Shown: piece after piece, positions 24,936 through 34,462 of the stretch
How positions within the stretch are numbered: the first letter of the stretch is position 1
How the letters are laid out: each line of letters begins with the position of its first letter
NCBI GenBank assembly: GCA_948468985.1
Contig: CAOKKG010000004.1
Location: 1 to 64,000, forward strand
Direction of reading: 5' to 3'
Source: an uncultured Eubacteriales bacterium
Lineage (GTDB): Bacteria; Bacillota; Clostridia; Christensenellales; Christensenellaceae
DNA: 64,000 nucleotides
The notes under the pieces: model-generated
Databases searched by the model: none
Seen by the model: the letters and a program-made list of their open reading frames with translations, nothing else
Told to the model about the DNA's origin: nothing
Made by a program: the position numbers and the translations under genes

Positions 24936-26801
24936 TTATCCAAGCACCGGCGCTTCCGCCGCTTCTGTGAAGAGCTTTTCGAACTCCTCTCCCGAAATTT
25001 TCTCCTTTTCCATCAAGACCTTGGCGATCTTGTGCAGCTTTTCCATGTTGGCCTGTAAGATCTCCTTCGCACGATCCATGCAGCTGACCAGCTGCTTTCT
25101 GAGCTCCGCGTCGATCTGTGCCGCGACCTGCTCGCTGCATTCCTTAGACTGCACAAGCTCCTTGCCCAAAAAGACTTCCTGGCTCCCGCCGTGGAACACT
25201 GGGCCGATCACATCGTTCATGCCGTATTTCACGATCATAGCGCGCGCCATGCGCGTCGCCCGCTCGATGTCGTTGCTCGCGCCCGTCGTAATGTCGCCCA
25301 GCACCAATGCTTCCGCCGCGCGGCCGCCCAGCATCATCGTTATCTCGTCGACCATTTTGGACTTGAAATAGTGGCTCTCGTCCTCATCGGGCAATGTCAT
25401 GGTATACCCCGCCGCCATGCCGCGCGGGATGATGGAAATTTCGTGCACCTCGTCGCAGTGCGGCAGTACCTTGGCGCAGATCGCGTGCCCCACTTCATGA
25501 TAGGCCGTGACCATTTTGTCCTTTTCGGTGAGCACGCGGCTCTTCTTCTCCGGCCCGGCGATAACGCGGGTGATGGCTTCCTCCACTTCCTGCATGCTGA
25601 TTTCTGTCTTATGGAAGCGCGCTGCCAAAATGGCTGCTTCGTTCAGCACATTTTCGAGATCCGCACCCGAAAAACCCGGCGTGCGCTTGGCGATGACCTT
25701 GAGGTCCACATCCGCACCGAGCGGCTTTTTCTTGGAATGCACGCGCAGGATCTCCTCGCGGCCCTTGACATCCGGCACATTGACGACAATCTGCCGGTCA
25801 AAGCGCCCCGCGCGCAGCAGCGCCGGGTCGAGGATATCTACGCGGTTGGTCGCCGCCAGCACGATGATGCCCTCGTTAGACACAAACCCATCCATCTCGA
25901 CAAGCAACTGGTTGAGCGTCTGCTCGCGTTCATCGTGGCCGCCGCCCAGACCCGCGCCTCTCTGCCGGCCGACGGCGTCGATCTCGTCGATAAAAATGAT
26001 GCAGGGGGCGTTCTTTTTCGCATTGTCAAACAGGTCACGCACGCGCGCCGCGCCCATGCCGACGAACATCTCCACAAAGTCCGAGCCCGTGATGCTGAAA
26101 AACGGGATGCGCGCCTCGCCGGCGACCGCCTTGGCGAGCAGCGTCTTGCCGCATCCGGGCGGACCAACCAACAGGACGCCCTTCGGGATGCGCGCCCCGA
26201 ATTTGGTGAACTGCTTGGGGTCCTTCAAAAATTGGACGATTTCTTCCAATTCCGCCTTTTCCTCGTCCTCGCCCGCGACATCGGCAAAGGTCGTCTTGAC
26301 ATTTTCGCCCATCGTCATCTTGGCGCGGCTCTTGCCGTAATTGAGACCCTTGCCGCCGCCCTGCGTCTGTCGGTACATCATGTACCACAGCGCGCCCATG
26401 AGCAGGATGGGCACAAGATAGGGCAGCACGACATCCAACCAGATCGAGTTGTCCTGGATCTTTTGGTAGGTGATGCTCACTCCGGCGTCCGCCAGGTCCT
26501 GCACCCCGAGCGCCGCCTTGAGGTCAATGTCCACCTGATAATACGAAGGTAGGTAGACATAATAGTCGTATTTCTTCGGGAAGGCTTCCTTTTTGATCGT
26601 CGAATCCTTTTTGAGCGCCACCGCCTCGTATCCGACGATCGTGATATCCGTAACCTCGCCGGCCTCTACCTTTTTTAAGAAGTCCGTATAGCTCAAGACG
26701 GAATCCTTTTTGGCGTCGGTATTGACGAGGGATTGTGCAACAATAAAAATGGCCAGTATGAGCAGCAGGTATACGAGCGGCCCGCGGGCAAATTTCTTCA
26801 A
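24936..26801 (-). CDS. ftsH: ATP-dependent zinc metalloprotease FtsH
   Basis: FtsH is a membrane-bound hexameric protease for membrane and regulatory proteins. The 621 residues begin [25 protein letters not shown] (first membrane helix). An extracytoplasmic domain, a second helix near 115-135, the AAA+ domain (Walker [14 protein letters not shown]; Walker [10 protein letters not shown]; second region of homology) and the zinc site HEVGH follow. The C-terminus is short after the protease domain. It follows hpt as in other Bacillota. Confidence 0.97.
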   Translation of the reverse strand: MKKFARGPLVYLLLILAIFIVAQSLVNTDAKKDSVLSYTDFLKKVEAGEVTDITIVGYEAVALKKDSTIKKEAFPKKYDYYVYLPSYYQVDIDLKAALGVQDLADAGVSITYQKIQDNSIWLDVVLPYLVPILLMGALWYMMYRQTQGGGKGLNYGKSRAKMTMGENVKTTFADVAGEDEEKAELEEIVQFLKDPKQFTKFGARIPKGVLLVGPPGCGKTLLAKAVAGEARIPFFSITGSDFVEMFVGMGAARVRDLFDNAKKNAPCIIFIDEIDAVGRQRGAGLGGGHDEREQTLNQLLVEMDGFVSNEGIIVLAATNRVDILDPALLRAGRFDRQIVVNVPDVKGREEILRVHSKKKPLGADVDLKVIAKRTPGFSGADLENVLNEAAILAARFHKTEISMQEVEEAITRVIAGPEKKSRVLTEKDKMVTAYHEVGHAICAKVLPHCDEVHEISIIPRGMAAGYTMTLPDEDESHYFKSKMVDEITMMLGGRAAEALVLGDITTGASNDIERATRMARAMIVKYGMNDVIGPVFHGGSQEVFLGKELVQSKECSEQVAAQIDAELRKQLVSCMDRAKEILQANMEKLHKIAKVLMEKEKISGEEFEKLFTEAAEAPVLG

Positions 26802-26835
26802 GTTCGATACTCCTCCTTCACGGTGCGTAATCGCG

Positions 26836-27393
26836 TTATACGCGGTAGATTTCGGGTTTTAGGGTGCCGACGAATTTCAAATTGCGGTATTTGCCGGCAT
26901 AATCGAGGCCATAGCCCACGAGGAACTTATCCGGCACATCGAAGCCCACATAGTCCGCCTCGATCGGCGCCTCGCGGCGCTCCTTTTTGTCGAGCAGGCA
27001 GCAGCACCGCACGCTCTTGGCCCCGCGCTTTTGGAAAAGCTCCTTGAGCGCGCATAGCGTGTTGCCGGAATCGACGATGTCCTCGACGATGAGCACATCC
27101 TTGCCGGCGATGTCCGCCTCGAGGTCGTAGAGCATGCGGACATTGCCGGAGCTCTTCGTCCCCGCTCCATAGCTGGACACACGGATGAAGTTCATCTCAA
27201 GCGGGATGTCCAGCTCCATGATCAGGTTGATATAGAAAATCGCCGCACCGTTTAGGACGCCGACCATCACAAATTCCTTGCCGGCATAGTCCCGGGTGAT
27301 CTGCGCCGCGATCTCCCGCACGCGCGCCGCAATGTGTTCCTCGCTCAAAATGACCTCTTCGATGTCCTGCTTCAATTGGCTTTCCGCTTTCAT
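26836..27393 (-). CDS. hpt: Hypoxanthine phosphoribosyltransferase
   Basis: The enzyme salvages hypoxanthine and guanine with PRPP. The 185-residue frame begins MKAESQLKQDIEEVILSEEH. VGVLNGAAIFYINL, SSYGAGTKSSGNV and the PRPP loop VLIVEDIVDSGNTL are typical. The start codon overlaps the tilS stop as ATGA, so translation is coupled. Confidence 0.95.
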   Translation of the reverse strand: MKAESQLKQDIEEVILSEEHIAARVREIAAQITRDYAGKEFVMVGVLNGAAIFYINLIMELDIPLEMNFIRVSSYGAGTKSSGNVRMLYDLEADIAGKDVLIVEDIVDSGNTLCALKELFQKRGAKSVRCCCLLDKKERREAPIEADYVGFDVPDKFLVGYGLDYAGKYRNLKFVGTLKPEIYRV

Positions 27394-28781
27394 AATTCCC
27401 GTTCCTTCGTTTTCTGATATTCCAGCATGCACACGGCCTCTGCCTGTTCCGGCACGCGCAGCTTTTCGCTGAGCGCCCGCCCTGGGATCCACAGCACCTC
27501 TGCGCCACGGCAGAGCAGCAATTGTTTTTCCCGTTCCTCACGGGAAACCTTGTGGTCGATAAACCATTTTTTGAGTTTCTGGCTGCCCGCCGCTCCAAAA
27601 GGCGAAAAGACATCACCCTCCCGCCGCGTGCGCAGACTGAGCGCGCCAAAAAGCGCCTCCGCCGAGACATACTGCCGCAAGCTCTCCGCCGCCGGAAAGA
27701 CCTCCGGCGCCTGTGCCGGCAGGATGCGCAGCACTGCGCCGTCCGCCAGACGGGTTTCCCCGGGGCCGACCGGCTGCGCCGGAGTCCCATTTATTGTATA
27801 CATTTTTGCATCAAGAATCAATAAACCATAACTAACCTGTGCAAAAAAAATATCGGGCAGGGAAAAGCTCTTGCCCGTCCGCCCCGGCAGGCATAGATCC
27901 TCAAGCTGCGCCAGCGCCGCGCTGGAGACATCCCGGGTCGTGCCCGCGCACCGCGCAATCGCCAGGCGCAGCACCCGCCGCCGCATGGCCCCGTTCAGTA
28001 GCCGAAGTTCCTCCGTGTCCAGCAGGACGCGCCCGCCCTGTTCCCGGGCGATGCGGGCATATTCCCGCATCGTGTATTCCCGAAGCAGGGCGTCCTCCTC
28101 CTCCAAGAGGCGCGCCGCGCGCGCGATTGCCCCTACGGCATCGGGGTTTACCCGCTGCATCTGCGGGATCAATTCCCGCCGCAAAAAGTTGCGGCGGTAG
28201 CGCGTATCCCGGTTAGTCGCATCCTCCCGAAAGGGAATACCGTACCCGCGGGCATAAGCCTCGATCTCTTCCCGCGAAACATCCAGCATCGGGCGGATGA
28301 TCCCGTCCGAGCGCAGATACGGCATCGCGCAAAGGCCGGTCAGGCCGCTCCCGCGGAGCAGGTGCAGCAGGAAGCTCTCCGCCAGGTCGTTCTTATGATG
28401 CGCAACTGCGATGCGATCGATTCCATATTCCCGACAGCTGCGGGCAAAAAAGGCATAACGCATCTCCCGCGCCGTCTCTTCCAGATTGGCCTTGCGCGCG
28501 GCCGCCGCCCGCAGGGCATCGCCGCGTTCAAACACCAACGGCACGCCCCACGCCCGGCAGGTCTCCTGCACAAAGGCGAGATCCGCCTCGGACTGCGCGC
28601 CGCGGATTCCGTGTTCGTAATGCAGCGCATACAGCCGCACGCCGCGTTTTTGCGCGATGCCCAAAAACAGGTGCAGCAGCACCATGGAATCTACCCCGCC
28701 GCTCACGGCCACGCCCACCTGCTGCCCGCATTCGAGAAGCTGGTGCCGTGTAATGGTAGATTCTACAATTTCTTCTATCAT
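27390..28781 (-). CDS. tilS: tRNA(Ile)-lysidine synthase
   Basis: TilS converts C34 of the AUA-reading tRNA-Ile to lysidine. The 463-residue protein has the PP-loop SGGVDSM, HYEHGIRG, the AVAHHKNDLAES segment, and a C-terminal TilS domain. The ATG at 28781 fits the family start; the GGAAGGAAAG upstream is about 20 bases away, so the site is weak. An upstream in-frame extension lacks homology. It is the first gene of tilS-hpt-ftsH. Confidence 0.94.
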   Translation of the reverse strand: MIEEIVESTITRHQLLECGQQVGVAVSGGVDSMVLLHLFLGIAQKRGVRLYALHYEHGIRGAQSEADLAFVQETCRAWGVPLVFERGDALRAAAARKANLEETAREMRYAFFARSCREYGIDRIAVAHHKNDLAESFLLHLLRGSGLTGLCAMPYLRSDGIIRPMLDVSREEIEAYARGYGIPFREDATNRDTRYRRNFLRRELIPQMQRVNPDAVGAIARAARLLEEEDALLREYTMREYARIAREQGGRVLLDTEELRLLNGAMRRRVLRLAIARCAGTTRDVSSAALAQLEDLCLPGRTGKSFSLPDIFFAQVSYGLLILDAKMYTINGTPAQPVGPGETRLADGAVLRILPAQAPEVFPAAESLRQYVSAEALFGALSLRTRREGDVFSPFGAAGSQKLKKWFIDHKVSREEREKQLLLCRGAEVLWIPGRALSEKLRVPEQAEAVCMLEYQKTKEREL

Positions 28782-28852
28782 AATAGATTTTATTTTACGC
28801 TTTCCTTCCTCTCCTGACAAGTCCCGGCCCCATAAACAAATTATTAATAATT

Positions 28853-28890
28853 CCCGCCCGGCAATTCCTTTTTTTCGATTGCCGTGCGGG
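28853..28890. repeat. 13-bp inverted repeat in the tilS upstream region
   Basis: CCCGCCCGGCAAT (28853-28865) and ATTGCCGTGCGGG (28878-28890) pair with one mismatch around a 12-base loop. No T-run follows on either strand, so it is not an intrinsic terminator. It may be a leader hairpin or protein site. Confidence 0.5.
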
Positions 28891-28961
28891 AAAACCGCAT
28901 ACTCCAATGGGGATGGAATCTTATTTTTTCGAGCAAGGCCGGGCGTAAGCATTTTTTGCAT

Positions 28962-28992
28962 AAAAAACGCGGAGCAACTGCCCCGCGTTTTC
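28962..28992 (-). terminator. Terminator of the beta-propeller gene
   Basis: AACGCGGGGC/GCTCCGCGTT forms a stem and is followed by a T-run on the minus strand. Confidence 0.8.
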
Positions 28993-29022
28993 TTTTGCCC
29001 GTTTTTGTCCGATGCTGTCCGC

Positions 29023-30666
29023 TCAGGAGAGCCTCACGCCGAAGATTTGCATGCCGCGCGTACCCACGACCAGCATGTCGCCCACCACGGCCGGACTGGC
29101 TTCGATGTTCGCGCCGAGCGAGATCGAATCCAGGTGCTTGCCTGTCTTGGCTTCCAAAAGGTGCAGCACACCCTCCGAATCGCCCTGCACGAGATATGCC
29201 TTGCCTGCCTCGTCATAGACGAGCACCGGCGAGCTCCAGGCATAGGCGTGCATGCGGTAGCGCCATACCTCGCGCCCGGTCCGCTTGTCCAACGCGACCA
29301 GCAGGCCGTTGCGCACGCTGGGCGTGCGCGCGACCGGCAGGAAGAGGAGATCCCCCACCTCGCCCCGGCCGAGCGCCGCCGTCGCCTGCACCCCGCCGGA
29401 GATCCCGGCGATCGTGTTGCAGAAATAGGAGCGGATCCACACATATTCGCCGGTGATGGCGTCCAGCTTGAAGATCGGGCAATCTCCGAGGCGCAGCCGC
29501 TTGCTGGGCGACCAGTGCAGCGAAGTGCCAATGTACAGGTACGGGTGCCCGTCCTCCATCGAAAAGACGGGGGACCCGTTTGTGTCGTCCACCACATCCT
29601 GCGTCCACACGACCTGCATCGTGTTGATGTCCACGCACAACATCGTCCCGCCATTGTCCGCGATATAGAGGTAATTCTTCCACACAACCGGGCTGTCCTC
29701 CATCCCAAGCCAGTAGCTCTGCTCACTGGAGCGTGCCGTTTGATAGCGCAGCTTGACGAATTCCGTAGGGTCGATGCGCAGTTTTCCTTCCGCATCGCGA
29801 TAAGGATTGAGCTTGAAGCTATAGAGGATCCCGTTTTCCGAAGGCTCCAGGATATAGTCGCCAAAAAAGAGCGGTGAGCTGTCGAATCCGCAGAACTTGC
29901 GCAGTGAGAACGCGTCCTGCCCGCCGTATTCGAGGAGCTTTTCCCCGTCTTCCAGGCTATAAAGGTACGCGCGGGCGTATTCGCCCTCCCCCGCGCCGGA
30001 ATCACCCGGCCCGAGATGCAGGATGGGCAATGTTGGGTGCAGAGCGCCCGCCCCCTTAAAGGGAAGCCCGACCTTCCATACATCCCGCGTGGGCGTGCCG
30101 TCCTCGAGATCTAGGAAGTACACATTGCCGTCCATCGTGGAATACACGACCTCGAACAGGCCATCCTTTTGCTTCTTGTCCGCGTACAGGTTCATCGCCT
30201 GCTTTTCCTCGTCCCGCCAGCGCACGATGAGCGGCTGTCCCGTCCAGCCGCTGCCCGTCCAAAAGCCCTTGCCATAGCCCTTGGCGAGCTTGCCCGTCTG
30301 CGCACTCCAGCACACGCGCAGCTTGCCTTCCCGAATCTCCGCCGTCCCAAAGGAGGCGCCGCTGCGCAATTGGTCGCCGCGGAAGGTCACGATGCCCTCC
30401 CGCCCGGCGTAGGGCGCATCCTCCGGAACAGAGATCGGCTCGCTGCGCGTATAGGATTCTGCGCGCTGTCCATCGACCTCCAATTCGGCGGTGATCCCGT
30501 GCGCCTGGGGCTGCGTTTCCGGCACGGCATGCGCCGGGGTGTCGCCCGATTCCCGCTGCGGGCGGAAGCGCTGCAACTTCGTGAATTTGCGGAATGGCCG
30601 CAGCAGCGCCATCACAAACAGGTCCAGCGCCATCATAAAGATTCGAAAGATTCTACTGGTTTTCAC
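29023..30666 (-). CDS. Membrane-anchored PQQ-like beta-propeller protein
   Basis: The 547-residue protein starts at a GTG six bases after GAGGAG; the frame is open upstream but that part looks non-coding. One N-terminal membrane segment (IFRIFMMALDLFVMALL) is followed by an extracytoplasmic domain of repeated beta-propeller blades of the PQQ/BamB type (VYSTMDGNVYFLDLEDG, YLYIADNGGTMLCVDINTMQVVWT, NGLLVALDKRTGREVWRYR, GVLHLLEAKTGKHLDS). Such domains usually scaffold proteins or bind ligands at the surface. No quinoprotein partner is nearby. The specific function is unknown. Confidence 0.8.
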   Translation of the reverse strand: MKTSRIFRIFMMALDLFVMALLRPFRKFTKLQRFRPQRESGDTPAHAVPETQPQAHGITAELEVDGQRAESYTRSEPISVPEDAPYAGREGIVTFRGDQLRSGASFGTAEIREGKLRVCWSAQTGKLAKGYGKGFWTGSGWTGQPLIVRWRDEEKQAMNLYADKKQKDGLFEVVYSTMDGNVYFLDLEDGTPTRDVWKVGLPFKGAGALHPTLPILHLGPGDSGAGEGEYARAYLYSLEDGEKLLEYGGQDAFSLRKFCGFDSSPLFFGDYILEPSENGILYSFKLNPYRDAEGKLRIDPTEFVKLRYQTARSSEQSYWLGMEDSPVVWKNYLYIADNGGTMLCVDINTMQVVWTQDVVDDTNGSPVFSMEDGHPYLYIGTSLHWSPSKRLRLGDCPIFKLDAITGEYVWIRSYFCNTIAGISGGVQATAALGRGEVGDLLFLPVARTPSVRNGLLVALDKRTGREVWRYRMHAYAWSSPVLVYDEAGKAYLVQGDSEGVLHLLEAKTGKHLDSISLGANIEASPAVVGDMLVVGTRGMQIFGVRLS

Positions 30667-30753
30667 ACACAACTCCTCGTTTTCTTCCGATTTTTCGGCA
30701 TTTTCCCTGCTAGTATACCCTTTTTTCGTGTTCCCTGCAACCGCGTGCGCCGC

Positions 30754-30782
30754 TTGACTTTTGGGGCGTGGTTCAGTACAAT
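30754..30782 (+). promoter_or_regulatory. Promoter of the NMT1/SsuA-type transporter operon
   Basis: TTGACT (30754-30759) and TACAAT (30777-30782) are 17 bases apart. The resulting leader of about 145 bases before the ATG is GC-rich; I do not recognise a riboswitch in it. Confidence 0.75.
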
Positions 30783-30936
30783 TTTTGCAGGCCGCCTGCC
30801 TTTTGGGACGCCCCAAAGCGGCTTTTCCCCGCCGGACGGTGGCGCCGCGCCTTTGCGCGCCCGTCCCGCATGTCCCGGCGAACAGCGGGCAACCTATCCC
30901 CTAGACTTCCCATTTTGAATCATAAGGAGTATGCAT

Positions 30937-31974
30937 ATGAAAAAAATATCCCGTTTTCTTGCGGCGGCGCTTTGCCTCGCGCTGCTTGCCGGCTGCCTCT
31001 GCGGCTGCGCCAAGAACCCCACCCCGGCCGAGGTCGTTTCGGATCCGGCGTCCAGCATCGTCGCTCCGCCCCAAAAGGCCAAGGTGCGCGTGCTCGCAAT
31101 CTCCGGCCCGACCGGCATGGGCATGGTCGAATTGATGCAGGCAAACGACGAAGGCCGTGCCGCCAATGACTATACCTTTACCCTCACCACCAACCCGAGT
31201 GACGCGGTCGCCAAGCTCACCTCGGGTGAGACCGACATCGCCGCAATCCCGGCCAACCTCGCCGCGACCCTGTATGCCAAGACACAGGGAGGAATCCAGA
31301 TCCTCGCGCTCAACACGCAGAATAACCTCTACATCGTGCAGACGGGCGAGGAAGTGAGCTCCATCGCGAGCCTGGAGGGCAAGACCATTGCTGTCTCCGG
31401 ACAGGGCTCTACGCCGGAATACATCTTAAACTATATTCTCTCCGCCAACGACCTCGCGGGCAAAGTAACCATCCATTTCTATGCGGAACACAGCGAAGTC
31501 GTCGCCAAGCTGGCCGCTGGGGAGGAGACCATCGCGCTTTTGCCGCAGCCGTTCGTCAGCGTTGCACAGAAGAAGATGGAAAACCTCTCCATCGCCGTGA
31601 ATATGGAAACCGCCTGGGAGGACGCCTGCAAAAAGACGGGCAGCACCGCCGACATCGCGATGGGCTGCGTCGTGGCGCGCCGCGAATTTATCGAGCAGAA
31701 CACGGCCGCTGTGCAGAGCTTTTTGGCGGAATACCTGAATTCCATCGGCTATGTGTCTACCAACACGAAGGAAGCGGCCAAATTGGTCGTGCGATACGGC
31801 ATCCTCCCCGACGAGGAATTGGCGGAAGCCGCCCTACCCTCCTGCGGGATTGCTTTCCTAAGCGGCGCGACCATGCGTGATTCGCTGAAGCCGTTCCTGG
31901 AGATCCTCTATGCAGCCAACCCCGCGGCCGTGGGCGGCGCTTTGCCGGGCGAGGATTTCTACTATCTGCCCTGA
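30937..31974 (+). CDS. ABC transporter substrate-binding lipoprotein (NMT1/SsuA-like)
   Basis: The 345-residue lipoprotein begins MKKISRFLAAALCLALLAGC with a perfect lipobox LAGC; the ATG was chosen seven bases after AAGGAG. The mature part has the type II periplasmic-binding fold of the nitrate/sulfonate/thiamine-precursor group (LKSGETDIAAIP-type segment, LEGKTIAVSGQGSTPEYILNY). These bind small anions or pyrimidines outside the membrane. The ligand cannot be read from sequence and no TPP leader is visible. The permease and ATPase follow. Confidence 0.87.
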   Translation: MKKISRFLAAALCLALLAGCLCGCAKNPTPAEVVSDPASSIVAPPQKAKVRVLAISGPTGMGMVELMQANDEGRAANDYTFTLTTNPSDAVAKLTSGETDIAAIPANLAATLYAKTQGGIQILALNTQNNLYIVQTGEEVSSIASLEGKTIAVSGQGSTPEYILNYILSANDLAGKVTIHFYAEHSEVVAKLAAGEETIALLPQPFVSVAQKKMENLSIAVNMETAWEDACKKTGSTADIAMGCVVARREFIEQNTAAVQSFLAEYLNSIGYVSTNTKEAAKLVVRYGILPDEELAEAALPSCGIAFLSGATMRDSLKPFLEILYAANPAAVGGALPGEDFYYLP

Positions 31975-31981
31975 CCACCTT

Positions 31982-32009
31982 GGGAAAGCCCGTCGGCTTT
32001 CCCTTTTTT
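31982..32009 (+). terminator. Intrinsic terminator between binding-protein and permease genes
   Basis: The perfect 9-bp stem GGGAAAGCC/GGCTTTCCC with a 4-base loop is followed by six T residues. It should make the binding protein more abundant than the membrane parts. Confidence 0.9.
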
Positions 32010-32023
32010 GTACAGGAGACCGC

Positions 32024-32764
32024 ATGAAAAAAGGAATTTCTCGCCTGGCCGTGTGCCTGTTCTGGCTGGGCGTCTGGCAGGCCGCCAGCCTGCTCGTCGC
32101 GCAGGAATTGTTCATCCCCTCGCCCCGGCGGGTGGGCGAGCGCCTTTTCGCGCTCGCGGGGAGCGCCGTTTTCTGGAAGGCCATCGGCGCGACCTTCCTC
32201 CGCGTCGCCGCAGGATATGCAGGCGGGATGTGCCTGGGCAGCCTGTTTGGGCTGCTCACCTGGCGCATTCCCGCGCTGCACCGCCTGTTTGCGCCGCTCC
32301 TGGCGCTGCTCCGCGCCGCGCCGGTCAGCTCCTTCATCCTGCTCGTGCTGCTCTGGGTACCGGCCGGGCTCGTGCCCGTGTGCATCAGCACACTGCTAGT
32401 CGCGGGACTGTTTTGGCAAACCGTATACGACGGCGCGCACAGCATGGACAAGTCGCTTTTGGAAATGGCGCAGGTGTACCGTCTTTCCCCGCGCGTGCGC
32501 TTTCGCGCGATCCTCTGGCCGTCGATCCGGCCCGTGTTTTTGTCCACGGCATCTACGGCGATCGGGCTGGCGTGGAAGTCCGGCGTCGCCGCCGAGGTGC
32601 TTTCCCACCCTGCGTTTTCCATGGGCAAGGCATTGTATGAATCCAAAATTTACCTGGAAACACCTGACCTGTTTGCCTGGACATTGCTCGTCGTGGTGTT
32701 CAGCATGCTGTTCGAGCACTGTTTCCGCCGCCTATTCGCCCGTGCCGCGGCGCAAACCCGATAA
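32024..32764 (+). CDS. ABC transporter permease (SsuC/TauC type)
   Basis: The 246-residue membrane protein starts at MKKGISRLAVCLFWLGVWQ after AGGAG. About six hydrophobic segments and the cytoplasmic coupling loop (LLEMAQVYRLSPRVRFRAILWPSIRP, near 145-170) match permeases of nitrate/sulfonate/bicarbonate importers. A substantially longer frame upstream overlaps the terminator and the previous gene and was rejected. Confidence 0.88.
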   Translation: MKKGISRLAVCLFWLGVWQAASLLVAQELFIPSPRRVGERLFALAGSAVFWKAIGATFLRVAAGYAGGMCLGSLFGLLTWRIPALHRLFAPLLALLRAAPVSSFILLVLLWVPAGLVPVCISTLLVAGLFWQTVYDGAHSMDKSLLEMAQVYRLSPRVRFRAILWPSIRPVFLSTASTAIGLAWKSGVAAEVLSHPAFSMGKALYESKIYLETPDLFAWTLLVVVFSMLFEHCFRRLFARAAAQTR

Positions 32765-32773
32765 GGAGGCTGC

Positions 32774-33355
32774 ATGGACATTCGCTTTTCAAAGGTTTCC
32801 AAACATTTCGGCGCACTCTCTGTGCTGTCCGATTTTTCCTATACCTTCCGGGACGGGCAGACCTATTGCTTGATGGGGCCGTCCGGCTGCGGCAAGAGCA
32901 CGCTGCTGCGCCTGGCCTGCGGCCTTCTCCCCCCGGGCGGCGGGCGTCTGTCGGGGCAGGCGCAGCGGTTTTCCGTTGTGTTTCAGGACAACCGCCTGCT
33001 CCCCTGGTACAGCGCCCGGGAAAACCTGGCCATCACCCTCCGCCGCGGCACGCCGGAGGAATGGATCCGACAAATCGGCCTTTCCGCATTTGCCGACGCG
33101 CGCCCCGGCGACCTCTCCGGCGGGATGTGCCGGCGGTTGGCCATCGCCCGCGCCCTGGCTGCGGACGGGGATGCCTATCTATTCGATGAGCCCTTTTCCG
33201 GGCTGGACGCCGACAACCGGCAGAAAATGCTCCGCCTCATCCGCATCTCTACGGAGGGAAAACTCTGCCTGTTCGTCACGCACAGCGCCGAGGAAGCGTG
33301 CGAAATCGGCGGCACGCGCCTGTCTTTTTCCGGTCCGCCGCTCCGCCTTTGTTAA
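32774..33355 (+). CDS. ABC transporter ATP-binding protein (SsuB/TauB type)
   Basis: The 193-residue ATPase has Walker A GPSGCGKSTL, Q-loop VVFQDNRLLPWYS, signature DLSGGMCRRLAIARAL, Walker B AYLFDEPFSGLD and H-loop FVTHS. The QDxxLLPW form is typical of nitrate/taurine-type ATPases. It is shorter than the usual 240-260 residues, ending soon after the H-loop. The start follows AAGGAGG, 9 bases after the permease stop. Confidence 0.92.
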   Translation: MDIRFSKVSKHFGALSVLSDFSYTFRDGQTYCLMGPSGCGKSTLLRLACGLLPPGGGRLSGQAQRFSVVFQDNRLLPWYSARENLAITLRRGTPEEWIRQIGLSAFADARPGDLSGGMCRRLAIARALAADGDAYLFDEPFSGLDADNRQKMLRLIRISTEGKLCLFVTHSAEEACEIGGTRLSFSGPPLRLC

Positions 33356-33706
33356 ATGCCCTGCCTCCCGCCCGCATCGCGACTTCCTTTACTGCATGTT
33401 GTTGTTTCTCCCGCCTATGCCGTCTGTATATTTATTCATATGAAGTCGCATATTATTTGCTCTATCTCGCATTTCTGCCCGCCGTTTTTTTCATACGTAT
33501 ACAATATTATGCAGTAAATTTCCCACCTTGGAGCTTGGGCCATTTCGTTTTTCGTTGTTACCCCGCCAGTCTTGCGTCAGAAGCCTCTCTGCCCGGCGCA
33601 CCTGTGTCATTTTTCTTTCGGCAGGCATGCGCATTGAACGGATGTGATAGGCGCATCCGCCCGTGCAGCATTTCCCCGGGCACACCTTTGCCGGCATTTT
33701 TTTGCA
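33356..33706. other. Intergenic stretch without a recognised gene
   Basis: A 68-codon frame on the minus strand lacks a convincing ribosome binding site and recognisable product. No RNA gene or repeat is apparent. Confidence 0.5.
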
Positions 33707-33744
33707 TCAAAAAACCGCATGCCCTGTTTGGGGCACGCGGTTTT
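33707..33744 (-). terminator. Terminator of the AIM24-family gene
   Basis: A long stem AAAACCGCATGCCC/GGGGCACGCGGTTTT has T residues on the minus-strand side. Confidence 0.88.
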
Positions 33745-33756
33745 GCGCGATTTCGT

Positions 33757-34437
33757 TCAGTTTCGCTTGGATGGGATGTAGGGGATCATCTTCGCCGCGA
33801 ATTCCGCGACACACATGCTCTGCACCCAGATCTTACCCGGGCCCTCGAGCACTGTCAAAAACAGCCCTTCCCCGCCAAAGAGGATGTTCTTAAAGCCCCG
33901 CACCATCTCCGCGCGGTAGCTCACCGTCGCCTCATACAGCGCGACATGTCCGGTGCTCACGCGTAGCGTCTCGCCGGGCGCCAGCGTCTTTTCGATAACC
34001 GTGCCGTCGAGCTCCAAAAACGCCAAGCCCTGCCCCGACAGCTTCTGCATGACGAGCCCTTCGCCACCCAGAAAGCCGCCGCTGCCGAACTGCGCATAGG
34101 CGGAAAGCTCCACGCCCTGCGTCGCGCACAGGAAGGACTGCTTTTGGCAGATATATTCCATCCGACCGTCCAATTGCAACGGCAGGATGCTCCCTGGCAT
34201 CGTAGAGGAGATGAGCAATTCCTGTTCCGGCCGGTTGGCGCGGAAAGTCGCCATAAAGAGCGATTCCCCGGAAAACAGCCGCCCCAACCCGCCCAGCATA
34301 CCGCCGCGCATGTTGGTTTCCATCGTGATGCCGTCCTGCATCGAAGTCATGCCGCCGCTTTGCGTATACACGCTTTCGCCCGCGTCCAGCAGGATGCGCA
34401 CCGCCGGCATGGTCTCGCCCAAAATTTGATACTGCAT
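33757..34437 (-). CDS. AIM24 / TIGR00266 family protein
   Basis: The 226-residue protein has the beta-rich, glycine-rich pattern of the AIM24 family: ILLDAGESVYTQSGGMTSMQDGI, GGMLGGLGRLFSGES, FGSGGFLGGEGLVMQKLSG and FKNILFGGEGLFLTVLEGPG. Bacterial members are widespread and poorly understood; a TRAP-like beta-fold is known for the family. There is no signal peptide or membrane helix. The start follows AAAGGAAAAGTTT. Function is not assigned. Confidence 0.85.
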   Translation of the reverse strand: MQYQILGETMPAVRILLDAGESVYTQSGGMTSMQDGITMETNMRGGMLGGLGRLFSGESLFMATFRANRPEQELLISSTMPGSILPLQLDGRMEYICQKQSFLCATQGVELSAYAQFGSGGFLGGEGLVMQKLSGQGLAFLELDGTVIEKTLAPGETLRVSTGHVALYEATVSYRAEMVRGFKNILFGGEGLFLTVLEGPGKIWVQSMCVAEFAAKMIPYIPSKRN

Positions 34438-34462
34438 AAACTTTTCCTTTCCCTATTTCCGT

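Noticed and set aside
30783-30936. TPP riboswitch before the NMT1-like binding protein
   Set aside because: The conserved CUGAGA and related THI-box motifs are absent.
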